From CAG-791 sp000431495 (GTDB taxonomy: Bacteria; Bacillota; Clostridia; Lachnospirales; Lachnospiraceae), in assembly GCA_052117605.1 (NCBI GenBank), contig JBQKIT010000013.1: a stretch of DNA of 64,000 bases. One strand, 5' to 3'. A program made the translations under genes and the position numbers. The notes under the pieces are model-generated. The model was not told the origin of the DNA. It made no database searches and saw nothing but the letters and a program-made list of their open reading frames with translations. Below, in pieces: positions 42,276-51,280 of the stretch. Numbering within the stretch: the stretch's first letter is position 1; every line of letters begins with the position of its first letter.

Positions 42276-43013
42276 TTACATGCCGCCGTCTACGCCAAGA
42301 ACCTGTCCCGTAATATAGGACGCTTCCTCCGACGCAAGAAACGAAACCGCCGCTGCAACGTCCTCCGGCTTTCCGATTCTTTTTGCCGGAATTCCCGCGA
42401 GCATGGCCTTTTTCTGTTCCTCTGTAAGAACCGCCGTCATGTCGGTTTCAATCATGCCGGGCGCCACGGCATTGACCGTGATGCCGCGCCCTGCAAGTTC
42501 TTTGGCAAGGCTTTTGGTCAGGCCGATCACCCCTGCCTTGGACGCCGCATAATTGACCTGTCCCGCATTCCCGCAGACTCCGACAATGCTGGAGAGATTG
42601 ATGATGCGTCCGCTTCTTCTTCGAATCATGCCGCGGCAGACCGCCTTGCAGCAAAGAAAGGTACCCTTCAGATTGACCTCAATGACACGGTCAAAATCCT
42701 CCTCCTTCATGGCAATCAAAAGACCGTCTCTGGTGATGCCCGCGTTGTTTACCAGTACATCAATCTGGCCAAGCTGCGCTGCCGCAGTCTCCATGGCAAG
42801 ACGAGCTCCCTCTTCGGTCGAGATGTCCGCCTTCACGCAGATCATCCTGTCATTCCCGGCTTCCCCGGCAAGTCGAAGCGTCTCTTTGGTTGCATCCTCA
42901 TTTCCTGCGTAAACAATGCAGACCTCATAGCCAAGACCGGCAAGCTTCAGGGCAATGGCACGGCCGATTCCCCTGCTTCCGCCGGTGACGACCGCTGTTC
43001 TTTTCTCTGTCAT
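42276..43013 (-). CDS. fabG: 3-oxoacyl-ACP reductase
   Basis: 245 aa from MTEKRTAVVTGGSRGIGRAI with AAGGAGAG upstream. SDR features: the TGGSRGIG NADP-binding motif, NNAG (VLVNNAGITRDGLL), catalytic Ser/Tyr/Lys in NLSSIVG and YAASKAGVIGLTKSLAKE, and the family end VLGVDGGM. It reduces 3-oxoacyl-ACP with NADPH. It lies between fabD and fabF in the operon. Confidence 0.96.
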   Translation of the reverse strand: MTEKRTAVVTGGSRGIGRAIALKLAGLGYEVCIVYAGNEDATKETLRLAGEAGNDRMICVKADISTEEGARLAMETAAAQLGQIDVLVNNAGITRDGLLIAMKEEDFDRVIEVNLKGTFLCCKAVCRGMIRRRSGRIINLSSIVGVCGNAGQVNYAASKAGVIGLTKSLAKELAGRGITVNAVAPGMIETDMTAVLTEEQKKAMLAGIPAKRIGKPEDVAAAVSFLASEEASYITGQVLGVDGGM

Positions 43014-43072
43014 ATCCGTTTCTCTCCTTCGATCCCGTTCACCTTCTGCCGACATTCGCAGTATGCTGACAT

Positions 43073-44029
43073 TCACTGTCTGCTGCTGTGATACCAGGAC
43101 AGAAATGCCTGCAGCTCTTCCTCGGTTTCCATATGGAATAAATGAAGCTTCTCCGCTTCCACGCCTGCCGCCTTTGCGGTTTTCTTCACAAAGCCGCAGA
43201 GCGTCGTTCCCGGTCCGATTTCCACAAACGTATCCACGTCAAGCTCCAGCAGTCTTCGAAGGGTATCCTGCATACGGACACCGGACTGAACCTGGCGGAC
43301 AAGGAGCTCTGCGATGGAATCCTCTGCTGTCTTCTCACGTCCGAGGCAGTTGAACAGCACGGGAATCTGCATCGGCGCAAAGGAAAGCTCCTGAAACCAT
43401 CCGCGCAGCGCTTCTCCCGCAGGACTCATCATGCTGGTATGAAACGGTCCGCTGACCGCAAGAGGAACGCACCGCCTTGCGCCGTTCTCCTTTGCAAGAA
43501 GTGCCGCCTGATCCACCGCAGCCTTCTCACCGCCAATGACCAGCTGCCCCGGGCAGTTATCGTTGCAGATGGATACAATGCCTTCCGCAGATGCTGCCTC
43601 GAAGCATTTCCGAAGATCTGCTTCCTCCATGCCAAGAACGGCCGTCATGCCGCAGGCGATTCCTTCCGCTGCCTTCTGCATGGCCTTTCCGCGAAATGCC
43701 ACGGTCTCCATGGTTTCCTTTGCAGTCCAAACGCCGGCAGCATAAAGTGCCGCATACTCGCCCAGAGAAAGTCCCGCCGCATAATCCGGCCGCACGCCGT
43801 TTTCCGAAAGAACATCCGTAATTCCGAGGGCAACCGCCGTCATGCAGGGCTGCGTGAACTGTGTCTGAATCAGCTGGTTTTCCGGATCCTCAAAGCAGAT
43901 CCTTTTTCGGTCAAAATCCAGGTCTCCCGCATCAAACGCTTTCCGGAAGGCCGCTTCCTTTTCATAAAGCTCCTGTCCCATGCCGGCGTGCTGCGCACCC
44001 TGCCCGGCGTACAAATATGCGATCTTCAT
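43073..44029 (-). CDS. fabD: Malonyl-CoA:ACP transacylase
   Basis: 318 aa from MKIAYLYAGQGAQHAGMG; an upstream Met overlaps the fabK coding end and was not used. The active-site Ser is in GLSLGEYAAL (GxSxG), and the second catalytic His is in the VSGPFHTSMM stretch. It moves malonyl from CoA to ACP. Its ribosome site is weak at this start, which fits translational coupling to fabK, whose stop codon is 19 bp upstream. Confidence 0.96.
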   Translation of the reverse strand: MKIAYLYAGQGAQHAGMGQELYEKEAAFRKAFDAGDLDFDRKRICFEDPENQLIQTQFTQPCMTAVALGITDVLSENGVRPDYAAGLSLGEYAALYAAGVWTAKETMETVAFRGKAMQKAAEGIACGMTAVLGMEEADLRKCFEAASAEGIVSICNDNCPGQLVIGGEKAAVDQAALLAKENGARRCVPLAVSGPFHTSMMSPAGEALRGWFQELSFAPMQIPVLFNCLGREKTAEDSIAELLVRQVQSGVRMQDTLRRLLELDVDTFVEIGPGTTLCGFVKKTAKAAGVEAEKLHLFHMETEEELQAFLSWYHSSRQ

Positions 44030-44048
44030 CTTTTTTCCATAAGCTCCT

Positions 44049-44954
44049 TCAGAAGTACACATCCGTAAGATCCTTCAGAATCTCAGAAACCGGACGGATC
44101 TCATGAATCTGTCCGCAGGTCTGCCCCGACATCAGAGAGCCCGTCCGGACATCTCCGTCGAAAACCGCGCGTCGAAGGGAGCCGAGCGTAAATTTCTCCA
44201 GCTCCTCCTTGCCGGCACCGTTTCTTTCCTGCTTCACATATTCACGGCTCATCGCATTCTTCAGAACGCGCACCGGCGTTCCTCCGATCCGGCCTGTCAC
44301 AATGGTGTCCGATCCCTTCGCCTTGACGAGGGCGTTCTTGTAATTCTCATGCACCGGGCACTCCCTGGAAGCCAGAAGACAGGTTCCCACCTGCACGCCG
44401 CAGGCTCCGAGTGCAAGCGCTGCCGTAAACTGTCTTCTGTCCGCAATGCCGCCTGCTGCAATCACCGGAATCCTGACCGCATCACACACCTGCGGGACAA
44501 GGGTCATCGTTGTCATTTCCCCCACGTGTCCGCCGCTCTCGCAGCCCTCCGCAATCACGGCGTCTGCGCCGAGATCCTCCAGGTGCTTTGCAAGAATCGG
44601 TGCCGCAACAACCGGCATGACGTAAATTCCGGCCTTCTTCCATTCATCCATGTACTTGCCCGGATTTCCCGCGCCGGTGGTGACGAACTTCACGCCGGCT
44701 TCTGCAACAATTTTCGCAAACTCATCTGCCTGCGGATGCATCAGCATCAGATTCACCGCAAAGGGTTTGTCCGTAAGCTTCCGGCAGATCTCAATTTCCT
44801 TCCGCAGCTGCTCCGCATTCATCCCGCCGCTTCCGATCGTTCCGAGAGCTCCCGCCTCCGAGCAGGCCGCCGCAAAGGCACCGGTCGCAATGTTGGCCAT
44901 TCCGCCCTGGATCACCGGATATCTGGTTCCAAGAATTTCATTCAGCATTTTCAT
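44049..44954 (-). CDS. fabK: FMN-dependent enoyl-ACP reductase II
   Basis: 301 aa of the nitronate-monooxygenase/FabK fold: LGTRYPVIQGGMANIATG, GALGTIGSGGM, AEGCESGGHVGEMTTMTLVPQV and PVIAAGGIADRRQFTAALALGACGVQVGT. FabK catalyses the last reduction of the elongation cycle in many Firmicutes that lack FabI. No fabI is seen here, so FabK is probably the enoyl reductase of this pathway. The 17-bp overlap with fabH shows tight coupling. Confidence 0.95.
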   Translation of the reverse strand: MKMLNEILGTRYPVIQGGMANIATGAFAAACSEAGALGTIGSGGMNAEQLRKEIEICRKLTDKPFAVNLMLMHPQADEFAKIVAEAGVKFVTTGAGNPGKYMDEWKKAGIYVMPVVAAPILAKHLEDLGADAVIAEGCESGGHVGEMTTMTLVPQVCDAVRIPVIAAGGIADRRQFTAALALGACGVQVGTCLLASRECPVHENYKNALVKAKGSDTIVTGRIGGTPVRVLKNAMSREYVKQERNGAGKEELEKFTLGSLRRAVFDGDVRTGSLMSGQTCGQIHEIRPVSEILKDLTDVYF

Positions 44955-45963
44955 TTCTATTCACTCTTTCCTGTTCTGCGGGCCGGTGAAACGAGGCATC
45001 CGTCCGGAAAATCACGCCTCCCCAGGTAAGCCCTGCACCAAAGCCGTCCAGAAGAAGGGTCTGGTTTTCTCTCAGAAGCCCTTTTTCCGCCATTTCATCC
45101 AAAGCCATCGGAATGGACGCCGCACTGGTGTTTCCGAAATGGTCCATATTTTTGTAAAATTTCTCCGGATCCGCCTTCATGCTGCGGATGCAATGATCAA
45201 TGATTCTGCTGTTTGCCTGATGGCAGACCACATGGTCCACCTCCGAAAGCGTAAGCCCGCTCTCTGCAAGAAGCGCACGCAGCGTTCTGGGGAGAGCCTC
45301 CACCGCAAAACGAAAAACGGCTTTCCCATCCATCGTAATGCGCCGGCTTCCGTCTCCGGGCCCGGGAACTACAATTTCATCCCCGCCTCTTGCCCCCAGA
45401 AAGGACTCGTATAAGGCTTCGTCCGAGCTGCGGAGAATAGCGGCGCCTGCTCCGTCTCCAAATAAGACACAGGTGCTGCGATTCTCCGGATCAAGGAGTC
45501 TTGAGAGCTGTTCACAGCCAACAACAAGAGCAAGGCCATCCTTTTTGCCGGCCCGGGCTCTTTTTGCTTTTCCGCTCTCCAGAAAGCCTCTGGCCGTTTC
45601 CATTCCGTAGAGAAAGCCGGAGCAGGCCGCATTCACATCCAGAACCGGAATATCCTCCCGAAGACCAAGGTCCCTTTGCAGACTGCAGGCAACGCCCGGC
45701 GATGTATAGTCTCCGCTCACCGTTGCCGCAATGCAGCAGTCGATATCCTCCGGCTTAAGCCCCGCTCTTTCGAGTGCCTTCTTCGAAGCTTCCCGTGCAA
45801 GGCTCACGCAGCTTTCCTCTTCGCTGCAGAAATGCCGCTCATGGATTCCGGTCCTCGAGTAAATCCATTCATCCGATGTGTCCAGAACCTTTGCAAAATC
45901 ATCGTTTGTTACCACCCGGCTGCCTGCGCAGCTTCCCGTGGAAAGAAGTGTCAGTCCGTTCAT
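44938..45963 (-). CDS. fabH: 3-oxoacyl-ACP synthase III
   Basis: 341 aa. The catalytic triad is visible: Cys in DVNAACSGFLYGM, His in VVCHQANSRIIDH, Asn in DHFGNTSAASIP. The N-terminus begins MNGLTLLSTGSCAGSRVVTN. A charged insertion KRARAGKKDG near residue 140 is slightly unusual. FabH starts fatty-acid synthesis by condensing acyl-CoA with malonyl-ACP and so sets straight or branched chain starts. It lies 3 bp after accA and overlaps fabK. Confidence 0.96.
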   Translation of the reverse strand: MNGLTLLSTGSCAGSRVVTNDDFAKVLDTSDEWIYSRTGIHERHFCSEEESCVSLAREASKKALERAGLKPEDIDCCIAATVSGDYTSPGVACSLQRDLGLREDIPVLDVNAACSGFLYGMETARGFLESGKAKRARAGKKDGLALVVGCEQLSRLLDPENRSTCVLFGDGAGAAILRSSDEALYESFLGARGGDEIVVPGPGDGSRRITMDGKAVFRFAVEALPRTLRALLAESGLTLSEVDHVVCHQANSRIIDHCIRSMKADPEKFYKNMDHFGNTSAASIPMALDEMAEKGLLRENQTLLLDGFGAGLTWGGVIFRTDASFHRPAEQERVNRNENAE

Positions 45964-45966
45964 AGG

Positions 45967-46890
45967 CTATATCTCCCCGATTTCGCGGAACTTGCGGATT
46001 CTCTGATTCTTCAGCTCCTCCGGAGACATCAGCGTCAGCTCCGCAAGGCTCTTTTCGATTGCCATCTCCATGCAGGCGTAGAGCTTTCCGGGATCCTCCT
46101 GCGCTCCGCCAAGGGGCTCCGGAATGATCTCATCCACAACACCGGCTGCCTTCAGATCCCTGGCTGTAAGCTTCATCAGCTCGCACGCCTCCTTGTGGCG
46201 GCTTGCGTCCTTCCACAGGATAGAAGCAAAGCCTTCCGGACTCAGCACGGAATACACCGCGTATTCCAGCATCAGAATCCGGTTTGCCACACCGATCGCA
46301 AGCGCTCCTCCGGAGTTTCCTTCTCCTGTCACAATGGAAATGACCGGCACCGTGAAGGTGGACATCTGCGCCATACTGCGCGCGATGGCTTCGCCCTGTC
46401 CGTGCTCCTCTGCTTCCTTCCCCGGAAATGCTCCGGGCGTATCAATAAATGTAAGGATCGGCCGGCCGAATTTGTTGGCCTGCTCCATCAGACGAAGAGC
46501 CTTTCGGTAGCCCTCCGGGTTTGGCATCCCGAAATTGTATTTCAGATTCTCCTCCGCGGAATGGCCCTTTCTGTGTCCGACCACCGTCACCGGAAGTCCA
46601 TGAAAGCGTGCGATTCCGCCGTATATTCCGGGATCATCGTTGTAAAGATGATCGCCCTTCTGTTCGAAGAAGTCTGTGAACAGATGCTCGATAAAATCAT
46701 CAATGTGCGGCCGGTCGATTTTTCTTGCAAGGAAAACCGTATCCTCCGGAGCCGGTCTCGAGCAGGGACGAAGTGCTCTTGCTTTTTCAATCTGAAGCCG
46801 CTCGATTTCTTCTTTTCCTGCCTTTTCTTTTTTTCTCTCGCGGATCTTTCGCTCAATTGCATCCGCCTGCAAAATGGATTCACGAATCAT
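45967..46890 (-). CDS. accA: Acetyl-CoA carboxylase, carboxyltransferase alpha subunit
   Basis: 307 aa. Family stretches: ERKIRERKKEKAGKEEIERLQ (N-terminal helix pair), RPHIDDFIEHLFTDFFEQKGDH, GGIARFHGLPVTVVGHRKG, the CoA/biotin site FIDTPGAFPGKEAEEHGQGEAIARS and GEGNSGGALAIGVANRILML. With AccD it transfers the carboxyl from carboxybiotin to acetyl-CoA. It lies 16 bp after accD. The biotin carrier and biotin carboxylase genes are not in this window. Confidence 0.96.
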   Translation of the reverse strand: MIRESILQADAIERKIRERKKEKAGKEEIERLQIEKARALRPCSRPAPEDTVFLARKIDRPHIDDFIEHLFTDFFEQKGDHLYNDDPGIYGGIARFHGLPVTVVGHRKGHSAEENLKYNFGMPNPEGYRKALRLMEQANKFGRPILTFIDTPGAFPGKEAEEHGQGEAIARSMAQMSTFTVPVISIVTGEGNSGGALAIGVANRILMLEYAVYSVLSPEGFASILWKDASRHKEACELMKLTARDLKAAGVVDEIIPEPLGGAQEDPGKLYACMEMAIEKSLAELTLMSPEELKNQRIRKFREIGEI

Positions 46891-46906
46891 ATTGCTGTTC
46901 CTTTTC

Positions 46907-47797
46907 TCAGCCTGCCGCTTTCTTCAGGGAATCCCTGTGAAGCTTTAAGATATCCACCAGAACCTTCTTCATCTCGCTTCTGTCAACAATCCGGTCCACA
47001 AAGCCGTGCTGCTCCAGATATTCGCTCCGCTGAAAGCCCTTGGGGAGCTTTTGTCCGATGGTCTGTTCAATGACGCGGGGACCGGCAAACCCGATCAGAG
47101 CGCCAGGCTCTGCCAGTGTGATGTCTCCAAGACTTGCAAAGCTTGCGGTCACGCCGCCTGTGGTCGGATGCGTCAGATAGCTGATATAAAGTCCTCCATG
47201 ATCCGAAAAGGTCTGCACCGCCGCACTGGTCTTTGCCATCTGCATCAGGCTGTAAATTCCCTCCTGCATTCTGGCTCCGCCGCTTGCGCAGAAGATGATG
47301 AGCGGAAGATGATTTTCATCCGCATACTCCACTGCCCGCGTGATCCGTTCTCCGACTGCGCTGCTCATGCTTCCCATAAAGAAGCGGCTGTCCATCACCG
47401 CAACCACCGCGGGAATGCCGCCGATGGTTCCCGTTTTCGTAACGGCCGATTCGGAAAGTCCCGTTTTCTTCTCGGTCTCTTTCAGCTTCTCACTGTATCC
47501 CGGGAAATCCAGCAGGTTTTTGCCCTGCAGGCCCCCGTCCAGTTCTCTGACGCTTCCTTCATCGAATACCGCCTGGAACCGCTCCTCACAGCTCATGGCG
47601 CGGTAATGTCCGCAGAAGGGGCAGACGTACAGGTTCTCCTTCCAGGCGGAGGTCTTCGCCCTTCGTCCGCAGCTCTTGCAGTCCAGATACGGGTCCGGCA
47701 GCATTTTCTGAATCCCGCTCTTCCAGCCCCTCACCTTTTCCTTCAGCTCACCCTGCAGGCTCTGTACGCCATTCTGCAAACTGTTCTGCATATTCAT
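46907..47797 (-). CDS. accD: Acetyl-CoA carboxylase, carboxyltransferase beta subunit
   Basis: 296 aa. The N-terminal zinc ribbon is clear: YLDCKSCGRRAKTSAW...YVCPFCGHYRAMS, with two CxxC pairs. The carboxyltransferase core has AVMDSRFFMGSMSSAVGERITRA and ASGGARMQEGIYSLMQMAKTSAA, then GGVTASFASLGDITLAEPGALIGFAGPRVIE. It forms the carboxyltransferase with AccA and makes malonyl-CoA. It is the second gene of the operon, 10 bp after acpP. Confidence 0.96.
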   Translation of the reverse strand: MNMQNSLQNGVQSLQGELKEKVRGWKSGIQKMLPDPYLDCKSCGRRAKTSAWKENLYVCPFCGHYRAMSCEERFQAVFDEGSVRELDGGLQGKNLLDFPGYSEKLKETEKKTGLSESAVTKTGTIGGIPAVVAVMDSRFFMGSMSSAVGERITRAVEYADENHLPLIIFCASGGARMQEGIYSLMQMAKTSAAVQTFSDHGGLYISYLTHPTTGGVTASFASLGDITLAEPGALIGFAGPRVIEQTIGQKLPKGFQRSEYLEQHGFVDRIVDRSEMKKVLVDILKLHRDSLKKAAG

Positions 47798-47807
47798 CTC
47801 CGATTCC

Positions 47808-48038
47808 TCATTCTGCTGCGGTCTTCAGATAATCCAGAATGTCCTGGATGGTGTCAAGCTTTGCGAGCTGCTCATCCGGGATCTTGATGCCAAGCTTCTC
47901 CTCCAGAGCCATGTGAAGCTCCACCAGATCCAGAGAATCTGCCTCCAGGTCCTTTGTGAGGGATGCTTCCGGTGTCACCTGCTCCTCCTCGCAGCCAAGT
48001 GTGTCAACAATCAGTGCCTTCATTTCATCAAAAGTCAT
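47808..48038 (-). CDS. acpP: Acyl carrier protein
   Basis: 76 aa from MTFDEMKALIVDTLGCEEEQV, which follows AAGGAG; the extended in-frame start is rejected. The phosphopantetheine site is EADSLDLVEL (Ser in the DSL motif), and helix III has KLGIKIPDEQLAKL. ACP carries all acyl intermediates of the pathway. It is the first gene of the fab operon and is preceded by the promoter and the 9-bp inverted repeat, so operon regulation acts here. Confidence 0.97.
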   Translation of the reverse strand: MTFDEMKALIVDTLGCEEEQVTPEASLTKDLEADSLDLVELHMALEEKLGIKIPDEQLAKLDTIQDILDYLKTAAE

Positions 48039-48097
48039 TTCGTTCTCCTTCTGCCCGTTCGGCATGCATTTTCCGTTTGTCATTTGTCTTCATCTCT

Positions 48098-48122
48098 TTT
48101 AGCTAATTATTATTTAACTAAA
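48098..48122 (-). promoter_or_regulatory. Inverted repeat, candidate FabT operator
   Basis: TTTAGCTAA (48098-48106) and TTAACTAAA (48114-48122) form a 9-bp inverted repeat with one mismatch and a 7-base AT spacer. It lies just downstream of the predicted transcription start of acpP. This position would block RNA polymerase. A MarR-type repressor (FabT) is encoded in the operon, so the assignment to it is an inference. Confidence 0.6.
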
Positions 48123-48131
48123 TCGTCGTGA

Positions 48132-48160
48132 ATTATTACATACCGTTTTTCATCTGTCAA
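48132..48160 (-). promoter_or_regulatory. Promoter of the fab operon
   Basis: On the minus strand perfect TTGACA (plus 48155-48160), a 17-bp spacer and AATAAT (48132-48137); with a 16-bp spacer TAATAA also fits. The region is strongly AT-rich compared with the rest of the window. Confidence 0.7.
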
Positions 48161-48217
48161 TATTGTCTTAAAAACTACATTTCGGACTTTTCTCTCCCTT
48201 TTCGTAGTTTCCGATAT

Positions 48218-48259
48218 TAAAAAAGACACCCCCGGGAGATTTCTCTCCCGGAGATGTCG
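48218..48259 (-). terminator. Terminator of the TAXI-TRAP operon
   Basis: On the minus strand CCGGGAGA pairs with TCTCCCGG around GAAA-like loop bases, the stem continues with GACA/TGTC, and it is followed by TTTTTT (plus 48219-48224). It separates the TRAP permease from the fab promoter. Confidence 0.9.
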
Positions 48260-48335
48260 CTTCGAATATCTCTGTGAAAAAATATGACTGCAGCTTCGAA
48301 AAGGGGGGCTTCCGGAGCCGTGTTCCGGTCAGAAG

Positions 48336-50282
48336 CTAAGCGGAGGCCTTGCGCTGTGCCTGCCTCCCTGCTGCCAGATACTGCCAGGCAACCCCCGCAG
48401 CGATCAGAAGAATTCCGAACAGATCGGTCACAAGGCTCGGATCGATCAGAAGAAGACCTCCTGTTGCCAGCATGAGCCGGATGAGCAGTCCCATCCGGAC
48501 CTTCAGATAACCCTCCAGCGCTGCGGAAAGTCCGAAGATTCCGATAAAGGAGGTCACCGCGATCTGCACCACATTCCAAGCCGTGGTATCAATCAGGAGC
48601 ATGGACGGATTGAAGCAGAACACATACGGCACAATGAACACGGCAATTGCCAGCTTGGAGGCGTTGAAGGCGGTCTTCATCGGATTCGACTTCGCAATGG
48701 CGGATCCTGCATAAGCAGCCAGCGCAACCGGCGGCGTAATGTCCGCCACAATTCCGAAATAAAAGACAAAGAAATGAGCTGCCAGTGCCGGAACGCCCAT
48801 CCGGACAAGGATCGGCGCGCAGGTAGCCGCCATGATGCAGTAGTTCGCCGTCGTCGGAACGCCCATTCCAAGAACAATGCAGCACAGCATTGTCAGAAGA
48901 AGTGCAATGATCAGCCGCCCGTTTGCGACGGCAATGATGGCTCCGATCAGTTCATTGGCAAGGCCCGTCATGGTGATGCAGCCGGAAATGATGCCCGCCA
49001 TGCCGCAGGCCGCCGCCACCGTGATGGCTCCGCGCCCGCCCGCTTCCAGGGCATCGATGCACTTTGCAAGGGAGATCCGGTTTTCCTTATCAAACAGGCT
49101 GACCACAATGGAGAGCAGAATGGCATAGCTCGCCGCCTTCTGCATCGTCATATAGTTGCCGGACACCCAGACAACCAGCATGACCAGAGGAAGCAGCAGA
49201 TAAATCTTCCGGATCAGCAGTCGGAAAACCGGCAGCTGCTCCTTCGGGATTCCGGAAAGGCCAAGCTTCTTCGCCTCCAGATGGACGGAAATAAAGATGC
49301 CTGCAAAATACAGCACCGCGGGAAGAATCGCGCGCGCAATGATGTTGGAATACGGAACGCCGACAAAATCCGCCATCAGGAATGCCGCAGCGCCCATGAT
49401 CGGCGGCATGATCTGTCCGCCCGTCGATGCTGCAGCCTCTACCGCGCCTGCAAATTCCGCCTTATAGCCCGTCTTCTTCATCATCGGGATTGTGACAGAG
49501 CCCGTTGTGACCGTGTTTCCCACAGAAGACCCGGACACCATGCCGCAGAGCGCCGAGGAAATGACCGCAACCTTGGCGGGACCTCCCGCATATCTGCCGG
49601 CCGCACAGTTTGCAAGCTGAATGAAGAAGTTCGAAATTCCGGTCCTCTCCAGAAATGCACCGAAAATAATAAACACAACAATGTACTTCGAGCATACATT
49701 GACCGGTGTCGAGAAAATTCCCTCCTTTGTATAGAACAGATTCCGGACAAGATACCGCACGCGCCCGAAAAAGGATGGATTGGTCAGCCCGTACGACAGT
49801 GCATAAATCAGGAAAAATCCCGCAACGCACAGGATGGGAAGGCCAACGCACCGTCTCGTCAGCTCAATCAGCACCGCAATTCCGACCACGCCGATGACGA
49901 TCTGGAAGGGCTGGAACCGTGTTCCCTGATTGATGATCCGGTTGGCGTTAAAGGTAAAATAAAGGAACGATCCCGTCCCAAGCACCGTCAGCAGAATGTC
50001 ATACCAGGGCATGTAATTGGCTCTGGCATCGCCTTTCTTTGCCGGATAGGTAAGAAATCCCATCAGTACAATCAGTGCCAGAAAGGAGGTCAGACGGATC
50101 TCCTCCAGAAAGGTTGCAAACAAGGTGACATAAATACACCAGAGCGAAAATGCCGCAAGAAGCATGCGAATCGCCTGCTTGTATTTCCCGGTCCAGATGC
50201 GAATGTTGGATTCCCGGTCGTATTTCTTCATAATGGCATCCACATCCGTGGATACCGTCGCCTTCACTTCACTCACCGTCAA
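48336..50282 (-). CDS. TRAP transporter fused permease (DctQM-type, TAXI class)
   Basis: 648 aa with about 16-18 hydrophobic helices. The N-terminal small (DctQ-like) part (about 40-165) precedes the DctM-like part. The DctM signatures are present: GAFLERTGISNFFIQLA, SALCGMVSGSSVGNTVTTGSVTIPMMKK, AAASTGGQIMPPIMGAAAFLMAD and LGMGVPTTANYCIMAATCAPIL. TRAP systems use the ion gradient to import organic acids delivered by the binding protein. The substrate is not readable from sequence. The ATG overlaps the TAXI gene by 4 bp. Confidence 0.94.
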   Translation of the reverse strand: MTVSEVKATVSTDVDAIMKKYDRESNIRIWTGKYKQAIRMLLAAFSLWCIYVTLFATFLEEIRLTSFLALIVLMGFLTYPAKKGDARANYMPWYDILLTVLGTGSFLYFTFNANRIINQGTRFQPFQIVIGVVGIAVLIELTRRCVGLPILCVAGFFLIYALSYGLTNPSFFGRVRYLVRNLFYTKEGIFSTPVNVCSKYIVVFIIFGAFLERTGISNFFIQLANCAAGRYAGGPAKVAVISSALCGMVSGSSVGNTVTTGSVTIPMMKKTGYKAEFAGAVEAAASTGGQIMPPIMGAAAFLMADFVGVPYSNIIARAILPAVLYFAGIFISVHLEAKKLGLSGIPKEQLPVFRLLIRKIYLLLPLVMLVVWVSGNYMTMQKAASYAILLSIVVSLFDKENRISLAKCIDALEAGGRGAITVAAACGMAGIISGCITMTGLANELIGAIIAVANGRLIIALLLTMLCCIVLGMGVPTTANYCIMAATCAPILVRMGVPALAAHFFVFYFGIVADITPPVALAAYAGSAIAKSNPMKTAFNASKLAIAVFIVPYVFCFNPSMLLIDTTAWNVVQIAVTSFIGIFGLSAALEGYLKVRMGLLIRLMLATGGLLLIDPSLVTDLFGILLIAAGVAWQYLAAGRQAQRKASA

Positions 50283-51256
50283 TCCTCCTCCGTTGTCTTC
50301 ACCGTAATTCCGTGTTCTCTGTAATACCGCGCGGCGCCCTCATGGAACGGAGCGGCCATGCCGGTTGTCGCCGTGTCCAGAGAAAGCTCTGCGCCCTTGG
50401 CATTTTCCTTTGCAATGTCCTCCGCATGGTCAAAAATCGCCGCTGTCATGCGGTATACCGTATCCTCCGGCAGATCCGCAGAGACAATGATCGTTGCCTT
50501 CACGGTGATTGTCTCCACCGGAGCATCCTGCCCCGGATAGGTTCCCGCCGGAATCTCCAGCGCGGTATAATACGGGCACTCGGACATGATCTCATCCCGC
50601 AGGGCTCCGTCAATGTTCAGCAGATACACGCCGTTTGTGGTCGCAAGCTCTGTAATCGCGGTTGTCGGTGCGCCGGCTACAATGAAGGCCGCATCAATTT
50701 TGCCGTCCTTCAGAGATTCCTTGCTGTCCTCAAAGGACTGGTACTGCGGATGAATGTCCTTCAGCGTAATTCCGGCAGCCGAAAGAACATCGATGGCATT
50801 GAAATAGGTGCCCGAGCCCGCCGCGCCGATGGAGACGCTTTTTCCCTTCAGATCCTCCACCGTGCGAATCTCCGGATCCATGGTGATCAGCTGAACGGTC
50901 TCCGCATAGAGTCCTCCGAGCACACGGAAGGCATGCGTCGGTCCGTCCTGCTCAAAGGACTTCGTCCCGTCCCAGGCATAGGCCATAACGTCCGACTGCG
51001 TAAAGCCAAGCTGGAAGTCTCCGTCCTCAATGGACTGAATGTTGACCTTGGAGGCTCCCGTGGAAACCGCCGTCACCTTCACATCCGCATAGCTGGTCAT
51101 GTACTGGGCGATCACGCCGCCGTAGGAATAATAGGTGCCTGCCGTCCCGCCGGTTCCGAACATCATCCGGGATGTCCCCTGCCCGCAGCCGGTAAGGCAT
51201 ACTGTGATCAGTCCAAGTGCCGCCGCGCAGGCAGCCAGAAATCGTATTTTCTTCAC
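50279..51256 (-). CDS. TAXI family solute-binding lipoprotein
   Basis: 325 aa. A lipoprotein signal MKKIRFLAACAAALGLITVCLTGCG ends in lipobox LTGC (Cys at about 24). The TAXI fold follows: MMFGTGGTAGTYYSYGGVIAQYM, VTAVSTGASKVNIQSIEDGDFQLGFTQSDV, GKSVSIGAAGSGTYFNAIDVLSAAGI and the C-terminal VSADLPEDTVYRMTAAIFDH. TAXI proteins feed TRAP permeases such as the downstream gene. Expression starts at the promoter with the 9-bp inverted repeat. Confidence 0.94.
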   Translation of the reverse strand: MKKIRFLAACAAALGLITVCLTGCGQGTSRMMFGTGGTAGTYYSYGGVIAQYMTSYADVKVTAVSTGASKVNIQSIEDGDFQLGFTQSDVMAYAWDGTKSFEQDGPTHAFRVLGGLYAETVQLITMDPEIRTVEDLKGKSVSIGAAGSGTYFNAIDVLSAAGITLKDIHPQYQSFEDSKESLKDGKIDAAFIVAGAPTTAITELATTNGVYLLNIDGALRDEIMSECPYYTALEIPAGTYPGQDAPVETITVKATIIVSADLPEDTVYRMTAAIFDHAEDIAKENAKGAELSLDTATTGMAAPFHEGAARYYREHGITVKTTEED

Positions 51257-51280
51257 TGGTAATCTCCCTCACAAGCATTT

